Source of the DNA: Bacteroidota bacterium
GTDB taxonomy: Bacteria > Bacteroidota > Bacteroidia > Bacteroidales > FEN-979
DNA length: 64,000 nt
Reading direction: 5' to 3'
Assembly: GCA_026391355.1 (NCBI GenBank)
Contig: JAPLDH010000016.1
Location: forward strand, 58,918 to 122,917
Shown: one piece after another, positions 8,283-16,906 of the stretch
Layout: the number at the start of each line of letters is the position of its first letter
Numbering within the stretch: the stretch's first letter is position 1
Notes under the pieces: model-generated
Databases searched by the model: none
Told to the model about the DNA's origin: nothing
Seen by the model: the letters and a program-made list of their open reading frames with translations, nothing else
Translations under genes and position numbers: made by a program

Positions 8283-11012
8283 TTATTGTTTAACCGTAAA
8301 CCGGTATTTGCCGGAACCAGTGACAACGATCACAAATCCGTTCTCAATCCCCTTTACCTGTATCTCTTTTACAGCATTCAAAGGTTTTCCGCCTTCCATC
8401 ACCGAATCTGCATTCTTTGCCGGTATATAAACGAAAGCAGTCGTATTGGAAGGAATTTCAACCATAAGCTGCAGCTTATCATTCCCGTTTATCCAGGCTG
8501 ATGAAACCGTTCCATACTGGGTCAGCAAACTTGCAGAGGCCTGGGTGAGCTCCTTTTCAATAAATGGCTGGATCCTGATTTTCTTATACCCCGGTCCGTC
8601 GGTTTCTGTATTGATACCCGCCACCGCCCGGTACATCCAGTCGCCGATGGCACCATACGCGTAATGGTTGAACGAATTCATGCCCGGAGTCTGGAGTGTG
8701 CTGTCGGGCTTAATGCCATCCCATCGTTCCCAGATGGTTGTCGCCCCCATTTTTACAGGATATAACCACGAAGGATAGGTTTCCTGGAGCAGTAACCGGT
8801 ATGCCAGGTCAGTTTTCCCAAAACGGGTGAGGACATGGCAGAGATAGGGCGTTCCCAGAAACCCGGTCGTAAGATGAGTATCATACTTGCCGATGTTCTG
8901 GACCAGCCTTTCAACTGTCTGGTTCCGTAAATCCGCAGGGAGCATGTCAAACTCAAGGGCAAGGACATATGCCGTCTGAGTCCCCGAGACCAGCCTGCCT
9001 CCCGGTGTTACATACTCATGGTTGAATGCCTCTTTAATATCTTTCAGGAGAGCAGTATAATGTACAATGTCATCTGTTTTACCAAGAATGGTTGCGGCAT
9101 CGATCAGCAGCTGGGTGGAATGTGCCCAAAAACATTGGGCGATCAGGTATTTATCGGTAACTGCAGCTCGTCCGTCATTATCATCAGACGGATGATAAAA
9201 AAGCCAATCGCCAAAGTGGGAGCCCGTATTCCATAACTGATCCTTACTCTGCGAGGTCATGTAATCGACCCAGGCTTTCATACTGCTGTACTGCCGGGAT
9301 AAGATCTGCTTGTCACCGTAAGCAAGGTACATATTCATGGGAACGATGGTGGCAACATCCGCCCAACCGGTGGAACCGGCCGATTTTTCTCCTAAAACAT
9401 TGGGAATCACATGGGGGACCGATCCATTGGGCAACTGCTCCAACGCCACGTCTTTCAACCATTTGACAAAGAAATTATGCACATCCATATTGAATGTTGC
9501 GGTTCTTGAAAACACCTGTGCGTCACCGGTCCACCCCAGGCGTTCATCTCTTTGCGGGCAATCGGTAGGGACATCCAGAAAATTTCCTTTTTGCCCCCAT
9601 TGAATGTTGTGCTGCAACTGATTGATCAGACTGCTTGAGGAAGTAAAAATCCCGGTTGGTTTCATATCGGAATAAAGAGCAACTGCCGTGAAAGTATCCG
9701 GATCTGCTGCTTCCGGAAGGCCTTCGATTTTTATATAGCGGAAGCCATGAAAAGTAAAGTGAGGTTCAAACGTTTCTGTCCCTTCTCCTTTGAGGATGTA
9801 GATATCCGTGGCTTTCGCCCTTCTGAGATTCTCCGTGTAGAAATTACCTTCTTTATCCAGTACTTCAGCATGCCGGATCGTGATGGTATCGCCTTTCTTC
9901 CCGGAAATCTTTACCGTTACAAACCCAACCAGGTTCTGCCCAAAATCAATTACCTGCTCACCCGCTGGTGTTTTCAATATTTTCACAGGTTTAAACTGCT
10001 CGTGTTTTCGTACAGGTTCGTTGTAGGTGGCAACCAGGGCTACATTCGGAGCAGGCTGGAGAATAACAGGTATCCATTTTCTATCGTCGTACTCCGGCAT
10101 CGTCCAGCCGGTTTTTTCGAGCCGGTTGTCGATGGTTTCGCCATGATAAATTTCCGAGCTGATAATGGAGCCTGTGGATGATATCCAGCTTTCATCCGAT
10201 ACAATGATCTGAGCCGTTCCGTCGGTGTACCGGATCTCCAGTTGAAACAGCAGGGCAGTATGTTTCCCGTATTCGTGATGATGTTTACCCCATCCGATAT
10301 ATCCGGTATACCAGCCATTCGCAAGAGTTATTCCGATGGCATTATTTCCTTGCTTTAAACTGGCGGTTACATCGTATACCTGGTACTGGATCCTTTTCCG
10401 GTAATCGGTCCAGCCCGGTGTGAAAAAGGCATCGCCCAAACGCTGACCGTTAATTTGTGCTTCATACATTCCCAGGGCAGAGATGTATGCCGTAGCCGAT
10501 TGGATCTGCTTCCCGGCGTTAAATGTTTTACGAAACAGCGGACAGGCCCCGGTATCAGCGAACCTGACCGTATCCTTCATGATCCATTTTGCCTTCCATT
10601 CACCGGCTGTAAACAAGGCCGTCTGCCAGAAGGCAACCGGGCTCCATGCTGAAACCTTTCCGTGGTTATCCCAAACCCTCACCTGCCAGTAATACCGGGT
10701 GCCCGAATGAAGATCCGGACCTTTATAGGTTACATATACAGAGGAATCGGATAGAACTTTTTCTGAATGCCAGACCCGATATTTCTCTTTTGAAAGGTCA
10801 GCGATCTTGTCGCTGACCCTCAGTTCGTAAGCGTTTTGCATAACATTCCGCTGTTCGGAAGTGATTTGCCAGCTAAACCGTGGCCGGACCATATCCAGTC
10901 CGATCGGATCGATCCGGTTTTCGGTTTTCAGGTTATTGACTGTTATCTGGCCAAACCCGCCAAGGACGGGTATCAGCAGCAATGCGAAAAGAATAAGGGT
11001 ACGGTTTTTCAA
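8283..11012 (-). CDS. alpha-L-rhamnosidase, GH78, exported
   Basis: A signal peptide (KNRTLILFALLLIPVLGG) is followed by an Ig-like N-terminal domain (RPRFSWQI, ARYYWQVRVWD-like), a jelly-roll domain (FTPGWTDYRKRIQY, NGWYTGYIGWG), then the (alpha/alpha)6 catalytic domain. The GH78 hallmark DCPQRDERLGWTGDAQ lies near residue 485, with its Glu as the expected general acid. A second conserved acid is in IWERWDG near residue 765. A beta-sandwich C-terminus finishes the 909-aa protein. It should release terminal L-rhamnose from glycans in the periplasm or at the surface, feeding the neighbouring isomerase and kinase. No T9SS sorting domain was seen, so periplasmic location is favoured. Confidence 0.95.
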   Translation of the reverse strand: MKNRTLILFALLLIPVLGGFGQITVNNLKTENRIDPIGLDMVRPRFSWQITSEQRNVMQNAYELRVSDKIADLSKEKYRVWHSEKVLSDSSVYVTYKGPDLHSGTRYYWQVRVWDNHGKVSAWSPVAFWQTALFTAGEWKAKWIMKDTVRFADTGACPLFRKTFNAGKQIQSATAYISALGMYEAQINGQRLGDAFFTPGWTDYRKRIQYQVYDVTASLKQGNNAIGITLANGWYTGYIGWGKHHHEYGKHTALLFQLEIRYTDGTAQIIVSDESWISSTGSIISSEIYHGETIDNRLEKTGWTMPEYDDRKWIPVILQPAPNVALVATYNEPVRKHEQFKPVKILKTPAGEQVIDFGQNLVGFVTVKISGKKGDTITIRHAEVLDKEGNFYTENLRRAKATDIYILKGEGTETFEPHFTFHGFRYIKIEGLPEAADPDTFTAVALYSDMKPTGIFTSSSSLINQLQHNIQWGQKGNFLDVPTDCPQRDERLGWTGDAQVFSRTATFNMDVHNFFVKWLKDVALEQLPNGSVPHVIPNVLGEKSAGSTGWADVATIVPMNMYLAYGDKQILSRQYSSMKAWVDYMTSQSKDQLWNTGSHFGDWLFYHPSDDNDGRAAVTDKYLIAQCFWAHSTQLLIDAATILGKTDDIVHYTALLKDIKEAFNHEYVTPGGRLVSGTQTAYVLALEFDMLPADLRNQTVERLVQNIGKYDTHLTTGFLGTPYLCHVLTRFGKTDLAYRLLLQETYPSWLYPVKMGATTIWERWDGIKPDSTLQTPGMNSFNHYAYGAIGDWMYRAVAGINTETDGPGYKKIRIQPFIEKELTQASASLLTQYGTVSSAWINGNDKLQLMVEIPSNTTAFVYIPAKNADSVMEGGKPLNAVKEIQVKGIENGFVIVVTGSGKYRFTVKQ

Positions 11013-11098
11013 TTTGCAACGATTAAAAGGTAAGAAAGCAATACGTTTTGATAAACTATGAATCCGTTCCGAAACGTCTCTTTTCGGAGTATACTCGA

Positions 11099-12370
11099 CT
11101 ATAGGTTTCTTTTATTTAATACATCCGTTTCGTATTTCTGGATCTCTGCGATATAATCCTCTCCGACCGGGACATTGCCGGCCAGGCAATAATAGTCATA
11201 GACGGCACCGAAAGGCTTGGTCTTGAGGAGCTCCAGGAAAGCAAGGCGCTCGAAGTTTTTCCCCTCCTCCTCGAGTTTCTTCAATATGCCGGTGGGCTCA
11301 AGAAAAGCAAATAAAAATGCCAGTTGTGCTGCCCGGATACCGGTCACGTAAGCGCCAATGCGGTTGATGCTTCCGTCAAAATAATCCAGCCCGATATGGA
11401 CGCGGTTTATCGCCTCAGCACGAACAATTTCCTGTGCGATAAGCTGGAGCTCGTCGTTAAATGTGACCACATGATCGCTGTCCCAGCGCACTCCGCGTGT
11501 AACATGTAACAGGATCTCATCAATATACTGGAGAATGGATGAAATTTTATCACCCACTTGCTCTGTCGGGTGGAAATGGCCGTTATCCAGGCACAGCAGT
11601 TTATTGTTTTTTATCGCATATCCCATGTAAAATTCATGGGAACCAACGACCATTGCTTCCGAACCAATGCCAAAAAGTTTGCATTCAACCGAATCTTTTA
11701 AATATTCTTCAGGGTATCGGATTGCGAAAATTTCATCCAGTGATCTTTTTAAAATGGTGCGATGGGTAAACCGGTCGACGGGTATGTCTTTTGAGCCATC
11801 CGGAATCCAGATGTTATTCACCACCGGGTCATTCAGTTGTTTTCCTATACCGGCAGCTATTTCCCTGCATCGTTTGACATGTTCGACCCAGAACGTACGT
11901 CGTTTTTCATTTTTACTTGAAAGCGTAAATCCGTCATCTGCATAGGGATGTGAGAAACAGGTCGGATTAAAATCGATACCCAGGCCGAATTTTTTTGCCC
12001 AGTCTATCCAGCTTTGAAAGTGGCTGAGTTCAATCTGGTCACGTTCGACCCGCTGATTTTGAAAATCACCGTAAATGGCGTGAAGGTTTATCCGCTGACG
12101 ACCGGGAACCAGGGTCAGGACTTTTTCAATATCCTGCCGCAATTGTGGAATGTTCCGGGCTTTCCCGGGATAGTTCCCCGTAACCTGGATCCCTCCGCCG
12201 CTGAGAGCGGCATCCGGCTTTTCAAATCCGCCGACATCATCTGCCTGCCAGCAGTGCAGACTGATCCTGATATCTTTCAGCCGTTCAATGGCTTTGTCTG
12301 TGTCAATTCCAAGGCCGGCATACTGTTCCCGTGCAATGGCATAAGCTTTTTTAACCAATTCTTTGTTCAT
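11099..12370 (-). CDS. rhaI: L-rhamnose isomerase
   Basis: The protein matches the RhaA/RhaI pattern: ISLHCWQADDVGGFE at the N-terminus, then GGIQVTGNYPGKA, HAIYGDF, GLGIDFNPTCFSHPYADDG, and WDSDHVV near residue 296, which supplies metal-binding Asp residues. It converts L-rhamnose to L-rhamnulose in the cytoplasm, the first intracellular step. Length (423 aa) is normal. It lies 30 nt downstream of rhaT and 86 nt upstream of the rhamnosidase gene, in one minus-strand operon. Confidence 0.95.
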   Translation of the reverse strand: MNKELVKKAYAIAREQYAGLGIDTDKAIERLKDIRISLHCWQADDVGGFEKPDAALSGGGIQVTGNYPGKARNIPQLRQDIEKVLTLVPGRQRINLHAIYGDFQNQRVERDQIELSHFQSWIDWAKKFGLGIDFNPTCFSHPYADDGFTLSSKNEKRRTFWVEHVKRCREIAAGIGKQLNDPVVNNIWIPDGSKDIPVDRFTHRTILKRSLDEIFAIRYPEEYLKDSVECKLFGIGSEAMVVGSHEFYMGYAIKNNKLLCLDNGHFHPTEQVGDKISSILQYIDEILLHVTRGVRWDSDHVVTFNDELQLIAQEIVRAEAINRVHIGLDYFDGSINRIGAYVTGIRAAQLAFLFAFLEPTGILKKLEEEGKNFERLAFLELLKTKPFGAVYDYYCLAGNVPVGEDYIAEIQKYETDVLNKRNL

Positions 12371-12400
12371 ATCATACGAATTATTTATACTGACGGGTTA

Positions 12401-13426
12401 TTATAAAACCGGGGCAAACCCGATGACCAGTACGGATACCAGCATGACAAGCAGGCCGAAGGAAAGCACCCGTATCGTCTTTCCCGAAACCCCTTTCCAT
12501 TCACCGGTCACCATCCCGATCATATTGCTGAATACAATGACCAGGGAAAACAGGAGGCACCAGGTGATGTAGCTCATATCGGCGCTCATTTTACTGGTGC
12601 CCATGCCTTTGAAAACAAACTGGGAGAACCAGAGCAATCCGGCGAATGCAGCCAGTCCGTAATATTTACCCGTACCGGGTTTCCGGAAATCTGAAAAACT
12701 CTTTCGTTGAATGCTCATGTAAACGCAATAAATGACATTGGCGATGAACCCGCCGATAAGAATAATTGCGTATACGGGATTGTAAACCCAGATTGATCCT
12801 GGATTCAGTTGTTTTGCGATCTCCACCATCGATTGACCCGATTTTTCCCCCAATGCAAAACAGGCGCTCATGATCCCCGCGACCAGCGCAACGGCAAACC
12901 CTTTCCGGCTGTTGAACCCGTCGGCTTTCCCGTTATCCGATGCGTTCACTTCCCGGTCTTTTAACGTTGCCGCCCGGCCGCACAGGGCAATCCCCGTGAG
13001 TGCGATCACTATTCCGCAAATGGTAATGATCCCCTGCCGCTGGACAAAAAGATGGGATGCGGTTCCATCCATAAAAGGAGGGATCAGGGTTGAAAGAGCC
13101 AGGGTAATTCCGAGGGGTAATGAATTTCCTAATCCAATGCCCAGGTAACGGATGGATAAACCCCATGTCAGGCCACCAATCCCCCAGCCAAGTCCGAATA
13201 AAACAGGCATATATATGCTGTGCCAGGGGGAACTGCCGATAATTTCAAACAAATGAGGAACGGTAATCACGGCGATGCACCACGGACCTATTATCCAGGC
13301 GAATAACCCCTGAACAAGCCAGCTGGTCTCCCAGCTCCAGTTTGTGAGCCTTTTTAACGGCCAGTAATAGACGGCTGAAGCAAAAGAACCGATTGCAATC
13401 AAGGCTATACCAGTGAATGAGTTCAT
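12401..13426 (-). CDS. rhaT: L-rhamnose/proton symporter
   Basis: A 341-aa polytopic inner-membrane protein with about ten hydrophobic segments. It opens with an FTGIALIAIGSFASAVYYWP-like segment and continues with WETSWLVQGLFAWIIGPW and LGIGLGNSLPLGITLALST, all typical of RhaT. It imports L-rhamnose with protons. As first gene of the operon it probably lies next to the controlled promoter. No rhamnose-responsive regulator (AraC/RhaR-like) is visible in the window, so the regulator must act from elsewhere. Confidence 0.93.
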   Translation of the reverse strand: MNSFTGIALIAIGSFASAVYYWPLKRLTNWSWETSWLVQGLFAWIIGPWCIAVITVPHLFEIIGSSPWHSIYMPVLFGLGWGIGGLTWGLSIRYLGIGLGNSLPLGITLALSTLIPPFMDGTASHLFVQRQGIITICGIVIALTGIALCGRAATLKDREVNASDNGKADGFNSRKGFAVALVAGIMSACFALGEKSGQSMVEIAKQLNPGSIWVYNPVYAIILIGGFIANVIYCVYMSIQRKSFSDFRKPGTGKYYGLAAFAGLLWFSQFVFKGMGTSKMSADMSYITWCLLFSLVIVFSNMIGMVTGEWKGVSGKTIRVLSFGLLVMLVSVLVIGFAPVL

Positions 13427-13447
13427 AGAACTGTTTTAAATAAAAAA

Positions 13448-13493
13448 GCCATGGTAGAAAAAACGACGGTATCAAAAAAACATCAACCATGGC
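13448..13493. promoter_or_regulatory. inverted repeat upstream of rhaT
   Basis: GCCATGGT (13448-13455) and ACCATGGC (13486-13493) form a perfect 8-bp inverted repeat with a 30-nt spacer, ending 22 nt upstream of the rhaT start. It could be an operator half-site pair or an mRNA leader hairpin. The rest of 13427-13718 shows no gene. Confidence 0.35.
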
Positions 13494-13718
13494 AAAAACA
13501 CTGACGAAAGTTACAAAAGAATTTTTAAACGAATCCCAAATCTTATTAACCGGTATAAAGCGATCAGATCAATCAGGCCCTATTGCATTATTATGTCCAG
13601 GTCTGACTTGTAAGTAAAATTAACAGGCCTCAGGTGGTAGAGCCAATATCAGGATACTTAGGTATGAAATAATTAATGCAGATGTCAGGCCAAAAAATAT
13701 TTTTTTTCTTACTTGTCT

Positions 13719-14498
13719 TTACTCCCCTAAAAACTCAGGTTTCCGCTTCTCATGAAAGGAGTTGATCCCTTCGCGGTAATCCTTGCTGGTGCCGGCTTTT
13801 CGCCGCAGCATGTCGATGTGCTCGAAGGTTTGCGGGGAGAGAGGCATGGCATTGCCGAGGATGTTGAGCTGTTCCTTAATGACGCGAATGCTAAGTGGTG
13901 AGTTGGCAATGATCTTTTCCGCCAGTTTCAGGGTTCTGGCTTCCAGCTCTTCAGCCGGTACGATATGGTTCAGTATGCCGAGCGTGAGGGCTTTTTCGGC
14001 AGGGATCGGCTCGGCGGTGAAAAACATCTCCTTGGCAGTATGGGCCCCGATAATATCGAGGAATTGAAGGATCCCTGAGGTGTTATAGGGAACGCCGATC
14101 CTGGCGGGAGTGATGGCCAGGCAGGTGTCCTTCGTTCCGATAACGATGTCGCACACGAAAGCTATGTTGCAGGCGCCGCCCCAGATGCTTCCTTCGGCCA
14201 TTGCTATGACCGGCGCCGGGAACTCCATGATGCTCCGGATCACCTTCTGCAGGGGATTGTCATAAGCCAGGGGGTCGCTCCCGTCTTCGGGCAGTTCATC
14301 GATGTTAAACCCGGCCGACCAAACCTGTGCCCCTTTGTTGGCACGGAGTATCACTACCCGTGCTTTTTTCTCCTGCATCTCTTTAAAAGCGTCAAGAAGG
14401 TTGCCGAGCATTTCGAAGCTCAGGGCATTTCGCTTGGAATCATAGTTCATCGTGATCCAGCCAATCTTGTTATTGAATTCTGTATTTACCATGCTCAT
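13719..14498 (-). CDS. methylmalonyl-CoA decarboxylase-like crotonase
   Basis: A crotonase-fold protein that follows E. coli YgfG/ScpB closely by eye: RNALS near the start, VWSAGFNIDELP with GSDPLAYD-PLQ, VEG-like AEGSIWGGAC, ARIGVPYNTSGI, LTLGILNHIV and a C-terminal KRKPEFLGE. It probably decarboxylates methylmalonyl-CoA to propionyl-CoA; another enoyl-CoA hydratase activity is less likely. The frame extends to 14606, but the ATG at 14498 gives 259 aa, matching the family. It is transcribed away from the DoxX/MarR genes with a short divergent intergenic region. Confidence 0.85.
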   Translation of the reverse strand: MSMVNTEFNNKIGWITMNYDSKRNALSFEMLGNLLDAFKEMQEKKARVVILRANKGAQVWSAGFNIDELPEDGSDPLAYDNPLQKVIRSIMEFPAPVIAMAEGSIWGGACNIAFVCDIVIGTKDTCLAITPARIGVPYNTSGILQFLDIIGAHTAKEMFFTAEPIPAEKALTLGILNHIVPAEELEARTLKLAEKIIANSPLSIRVIKEQLNILGNAMPLSPQTFEHIDMLRRKAGTSKDYREGINSFHEKRKPEFLGE

Positions 14499-14673
14499 GG
14501 GTTCAGGGTTTTTTATTATTCCGCGTTGATAATAGGACCAAAAGTAAGGAAAATCGTCAGTTGGAATATCTTTTAATTGACTCTGCATATATCCGGTTTG
14601 CCTCAAATGTCATACAAATACCAGTGACAATGGAATTTGGCAGATTCTTGATCTAAAACATTTTATATTTATG

Positions 14674-14683
14674 TGTTGCAACA
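14674..14683. promoter_or_regulatory. palindrome TGTTGCAACA overlapping the -33 element, likely MarR operator
   Basis: A perfect 10-bp palindrome that contains the TTG of the -33 box of the DoxX/MarR promoter. MarR-family repressors bind palindromes of this kind and often repress their own operon, so autorepression by the downstream MarR gene is inferred. Confidence 0.5.
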
Positions 14684-14706
14684 TATAATGTTATTCCGTA
14701 CATTTG
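14676..14706 (+). promoter_or_regulatory. Bacteroidota promoter TTG-N20-TACATTTG
   Basis: TTG (14676-14678) and TACATTTG (14699-14706) are 20 nt apart, fitting the primary sigma consensus of Bacteroidota. Transcription would start about 30 nt before the ATG at 14743 and serve the DoxX-like, MarR and perhaps pirin genes. Confidence 0.65.
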
Positions 14707-14742
14707 CAGAAAATTTACAAACAACCTAAAACAAGGGAAACA

Positions 14743-15105
14743 ATGAATATTTCAAAAACAAGACAGATTATCGGATGGACAATATCCGGATTATTAGCGG
14801 TGCTTTTTTTATACAGCGCTGCGGGCAAGTTATTTCTTCAACCTGAGCAGATGGGCCAGATGCATCTTGCAAACTGGCGTATTGTCATTGCACTGGGAGA
14901 GATAGGATCCGCACTTTTATTCCTCTATCCCAAAACAAACGTTTATGGCACCTTATTGTTAAGTTCATACCTCGGTGGGGCGATCATCATTCACATGACG
15001 GGAGGCATGAGCATTTTATTACCTGCAGTTATCCTTGTTACGGTATGGGTGATCGGATTTATCAGGAATCCTGAACTTCTAATAAAACATGCTGATGAAA
15101 ATTGA
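14743..15105 (+). CDS. DoxX-like small membrane protein
   Basis: A 120-aa protein with four predicted transmembrane helices: IIGWTISGLLAVLFLYSAAG, IVIALGEIGSALLFLYP, GTLLLSSYLGGAIIIHMTGG and LPAVILVTVWVIGFI. The G-K-L-F segment after helix 1 and overall layout fit DoxX_2/DoxX-like proteins. Physiological role is unclear; family members are linked to redox stress. The ATG at 14743, just after AACAAGGGAAACA, is chosen over the in-frame ATG at 14704, which lies within the -7 element. It overlaps the MarR gene by 17 nt, so the two are co-expressed. Confidence 0.8.
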   Translation: MNISKTRQIIGWTISGLLAVLFLYSAAGKLFLQPEQMGQMHLANWRIVIALGEIGSALLFLYPKTNVYGTLLLSSYLGGAIIIHMTGGMSILLPAVILVTVWVIGFIRNPELLIKHADEN

Positions 15106-15544
15106 AGATGAGATTAAAGGCCGGTTCAGGAACGAATATCACAAAGGGGTGATCAACCTGACCTACACGGTCAACCAGTTGAGCTACCAGCTTATGCAAT
15201 CTATAAAAGCCCATGGGCTTACTGAGCCACAATACAATGTTTTACGGGTACTCCGGGGGTTCCGGAGTGAGCGTCCGATATCGATCAATTTTATTAAAGA
15301 GCGGATGCTGGATAAAAGTTCGGATGTAAGCAGGATCGTGGACAATTTGCTGGAAAAGGGGCTGATCATCAGAAATGAGAGCCCGGAGGACCGCAGGCAG
15401 AAAGAGATTGACATTACTGAAAAGGGTCTTGCACTTTTATCAGAAATGATAGAGTGCGATAAAAAAGCAGATATGCTATTGCAGAATCTGACGCTTGAAG
15501 AAGTCAATGAATTAAACAGGTTGCTGGATAAAATCAGAGGCTGA
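15089..15544 (+). CDS. MarR-family transcriptional regulator
   Basis: 151 aa with a winged-helix core: GLTEPQYNVLRVLRG, SINFIKERMLDKSSDVSRI as the recognition region, VDNLLEKGLIIRNESPEDRRQKEI as the wing, then a dimerisation helix at the C-terminus. It overlaps the DoxX-like gene and is followed after 79 nt by the pirin gene. A palindrome in the promoter of this transcript (14674-14683) is its likely target. The ligand cannot be inferred; the neighbours hint at oxidative or electrophile stress. Confidence 0.9.
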   Translation: MLMKIEDEIKGRFRNEYHKGVINLTYTVNQLSYQLMQSIKAHGLTEPQYNVLRVLRGFRSERPISINFIKERMLDKSSDVSRIVDNLLEKGLIIRNESPEDRRQKEIDITEKGLALLSEMIECDKKADMLLQNLTLEEVNELNRLLDKIRG

Positions 15545-15623
15545 AACAGAACAGAAAAACAACAGGAGAGCCGGAATTATCCCGGCAGAAAATGAGTATA
15601 TATTTGTAAATCTGATAAATAGT

Positions 15624-16475
15624 ATGGAAAGCACAAGAAAAATTGACCGGATAATCAAAGGACAGGCCACGTCGGACGGGGCCGGAGTAAAACTGACCAG
15701 GATCCTTGGTCACAACACACAGGACATTTTGGATCCGTTCCTGATGCTGGACTTTTTCGGTTCCGACAACCCCGATGATTTCATGGCAGGTTTCCCCTGG
15801 CATCCCCATCGTGGAATGGAGACGGTCACTTATATGCTGGATGGGAAGGTAGAACATAGCGACAGTATGGGAAACAGCGGTGTGATCGGGAAAGGGGATA
15901 TTCAATGGATGACTGCCGGCAGCGGAATCATTCACCAGGAGATGCCCAAATATGAGGGCGGCAGGATGTATGGATTCCAGTTATGGGTAAACCTGCCATC
16001 TGCATCCAAAATGATCTCCCCACGTTACCAGGACATCCCGGCAAGCAGAGTCCCTGTCGTTGAACTTGAAAATAAAACAAGGGTGAAGGTCCTTGCGGGA
16101 ACATTCCAGGGAGTAAGAGGGCCGGTTGAAAACATCATTGCTGATCCGGAATATTTTGATGTTGAGATGCCTGAAAATGCAGAACTGGTGGTTCCGGCTG
16201 CCCCGGATCATACTGTATTTGCCTATCTTTATGAAGGAACGGCCGCTTTTGATGATAACAACAAAGATCAGTTACACGCGGGCGAAGGTGCAATTTTTGG
16301 GTCCGGAGATCACATCCTTGTAAAAACGGGAGCTTCAGGCGTCCGTTTTATCCTGATTGCCGGCAAACCGATAGGCGAATCCATCGCCTGGCATGGTCCG
16401 ATCGTAATGAACACAGACGAAGAAATTGACATCGCTTTCAGGGAGTTGAAAAATGGTGATTTTATAAAATCCTGA
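15624..16475 (+). CDS. pirin family protein
   Basis: The N-terminal cupin carries the pirin metal-site motifs: FPWHPHRGMETVTY (HxH), KVEHSDSMG (His) and GSGIIHQEMP (HxE). The C-terminal cupin follows from about residue 150. The 283-aa length is typical. Bacterial pirins may act as quercetinases or as modulators of metabolic enzymes; which applies here cannot be read. Position behind MarR and DoxX-like genes suggests a stress-related unit. Confidence 0.92.
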   Translation: MESTRKIDRIIKGQATSDGAGVKLTRILGHNTQDILDPFLMLDFFGSDNPDDFMAGFPWHPHRGMETVTYMLDGKVEHSDSMGNSGVIGKGDIQWMTAGSGIIHQEMPKYEGGRMYGFQLWVNLPSASKMISPRYQDIPASRVPVVELENKTRVKVLAGTFQGVRGPVENIIADPEYFDVEMPENAELVVPAAPDHTVFAYLYEGTAAFDDNNKDQLHAGEGAIFGSGDHILVKTGASGVRFILIAGKPIGESIAWHGPIVMNTDEEIDIAFRELKNGDFIKS

Positions 16476-16494
16476 AAGCGCTTGATCTTACTGA

Positions 16495-16683
16495 TGTTTT
16501 GGAAGGCGGGAGTATCACGATCATGAAGCCGCTTATATATGCCATTATTCACCCGGGAACATGTATTGGGACAACGGTGATAAAAAAGCAGTCAGGGAAC
16601 GCTATGAAATATATCTGAAAAGATTCCCCACTGACAGGGAGATTGTCGACCGGCTGAAAGAAACAGGGAAAGAAAGAAAATGA
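16495..16683 (+). pseudogene. short gene remnant after pirin
   Basis: One frame is open from 16495 to the TGA at 16681-16683 with protein-like composition (YICHYSPGNMYW, then RERYEIYLKRFPTDREIV and a charged tail). It has stop codons immediately upstream and no good start except an internal ATG. I read it as the 3' end of a lost gene. The parent family is not recognised. Confidence 0.35.
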
Positions 16684-16906
16684 AGATAGGTTGAATTTTG
16701 CAAAACGATGAATTCTACCTGATAATATCTATTCTGATTCCATGAGATTGATATATGCTTAAACTTTAGCCTAAAAATAGTACCACAGAATACTGATATA
16801 GAAGATTATTAATATTTTTATTAGAGAAATTTACTTTCGCCGGAAAAAATTAATTACCTTGACCGAAACAACCAAAAAATGATCTTACCCTGAAAAACGT
16901 AATTGT

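Noticed and set aside
7544-8293. 249-aa plus-strand ORF
   Set aside because: Antisense to the sugar kinase gene, no domain logic, composition of a reverse frame.
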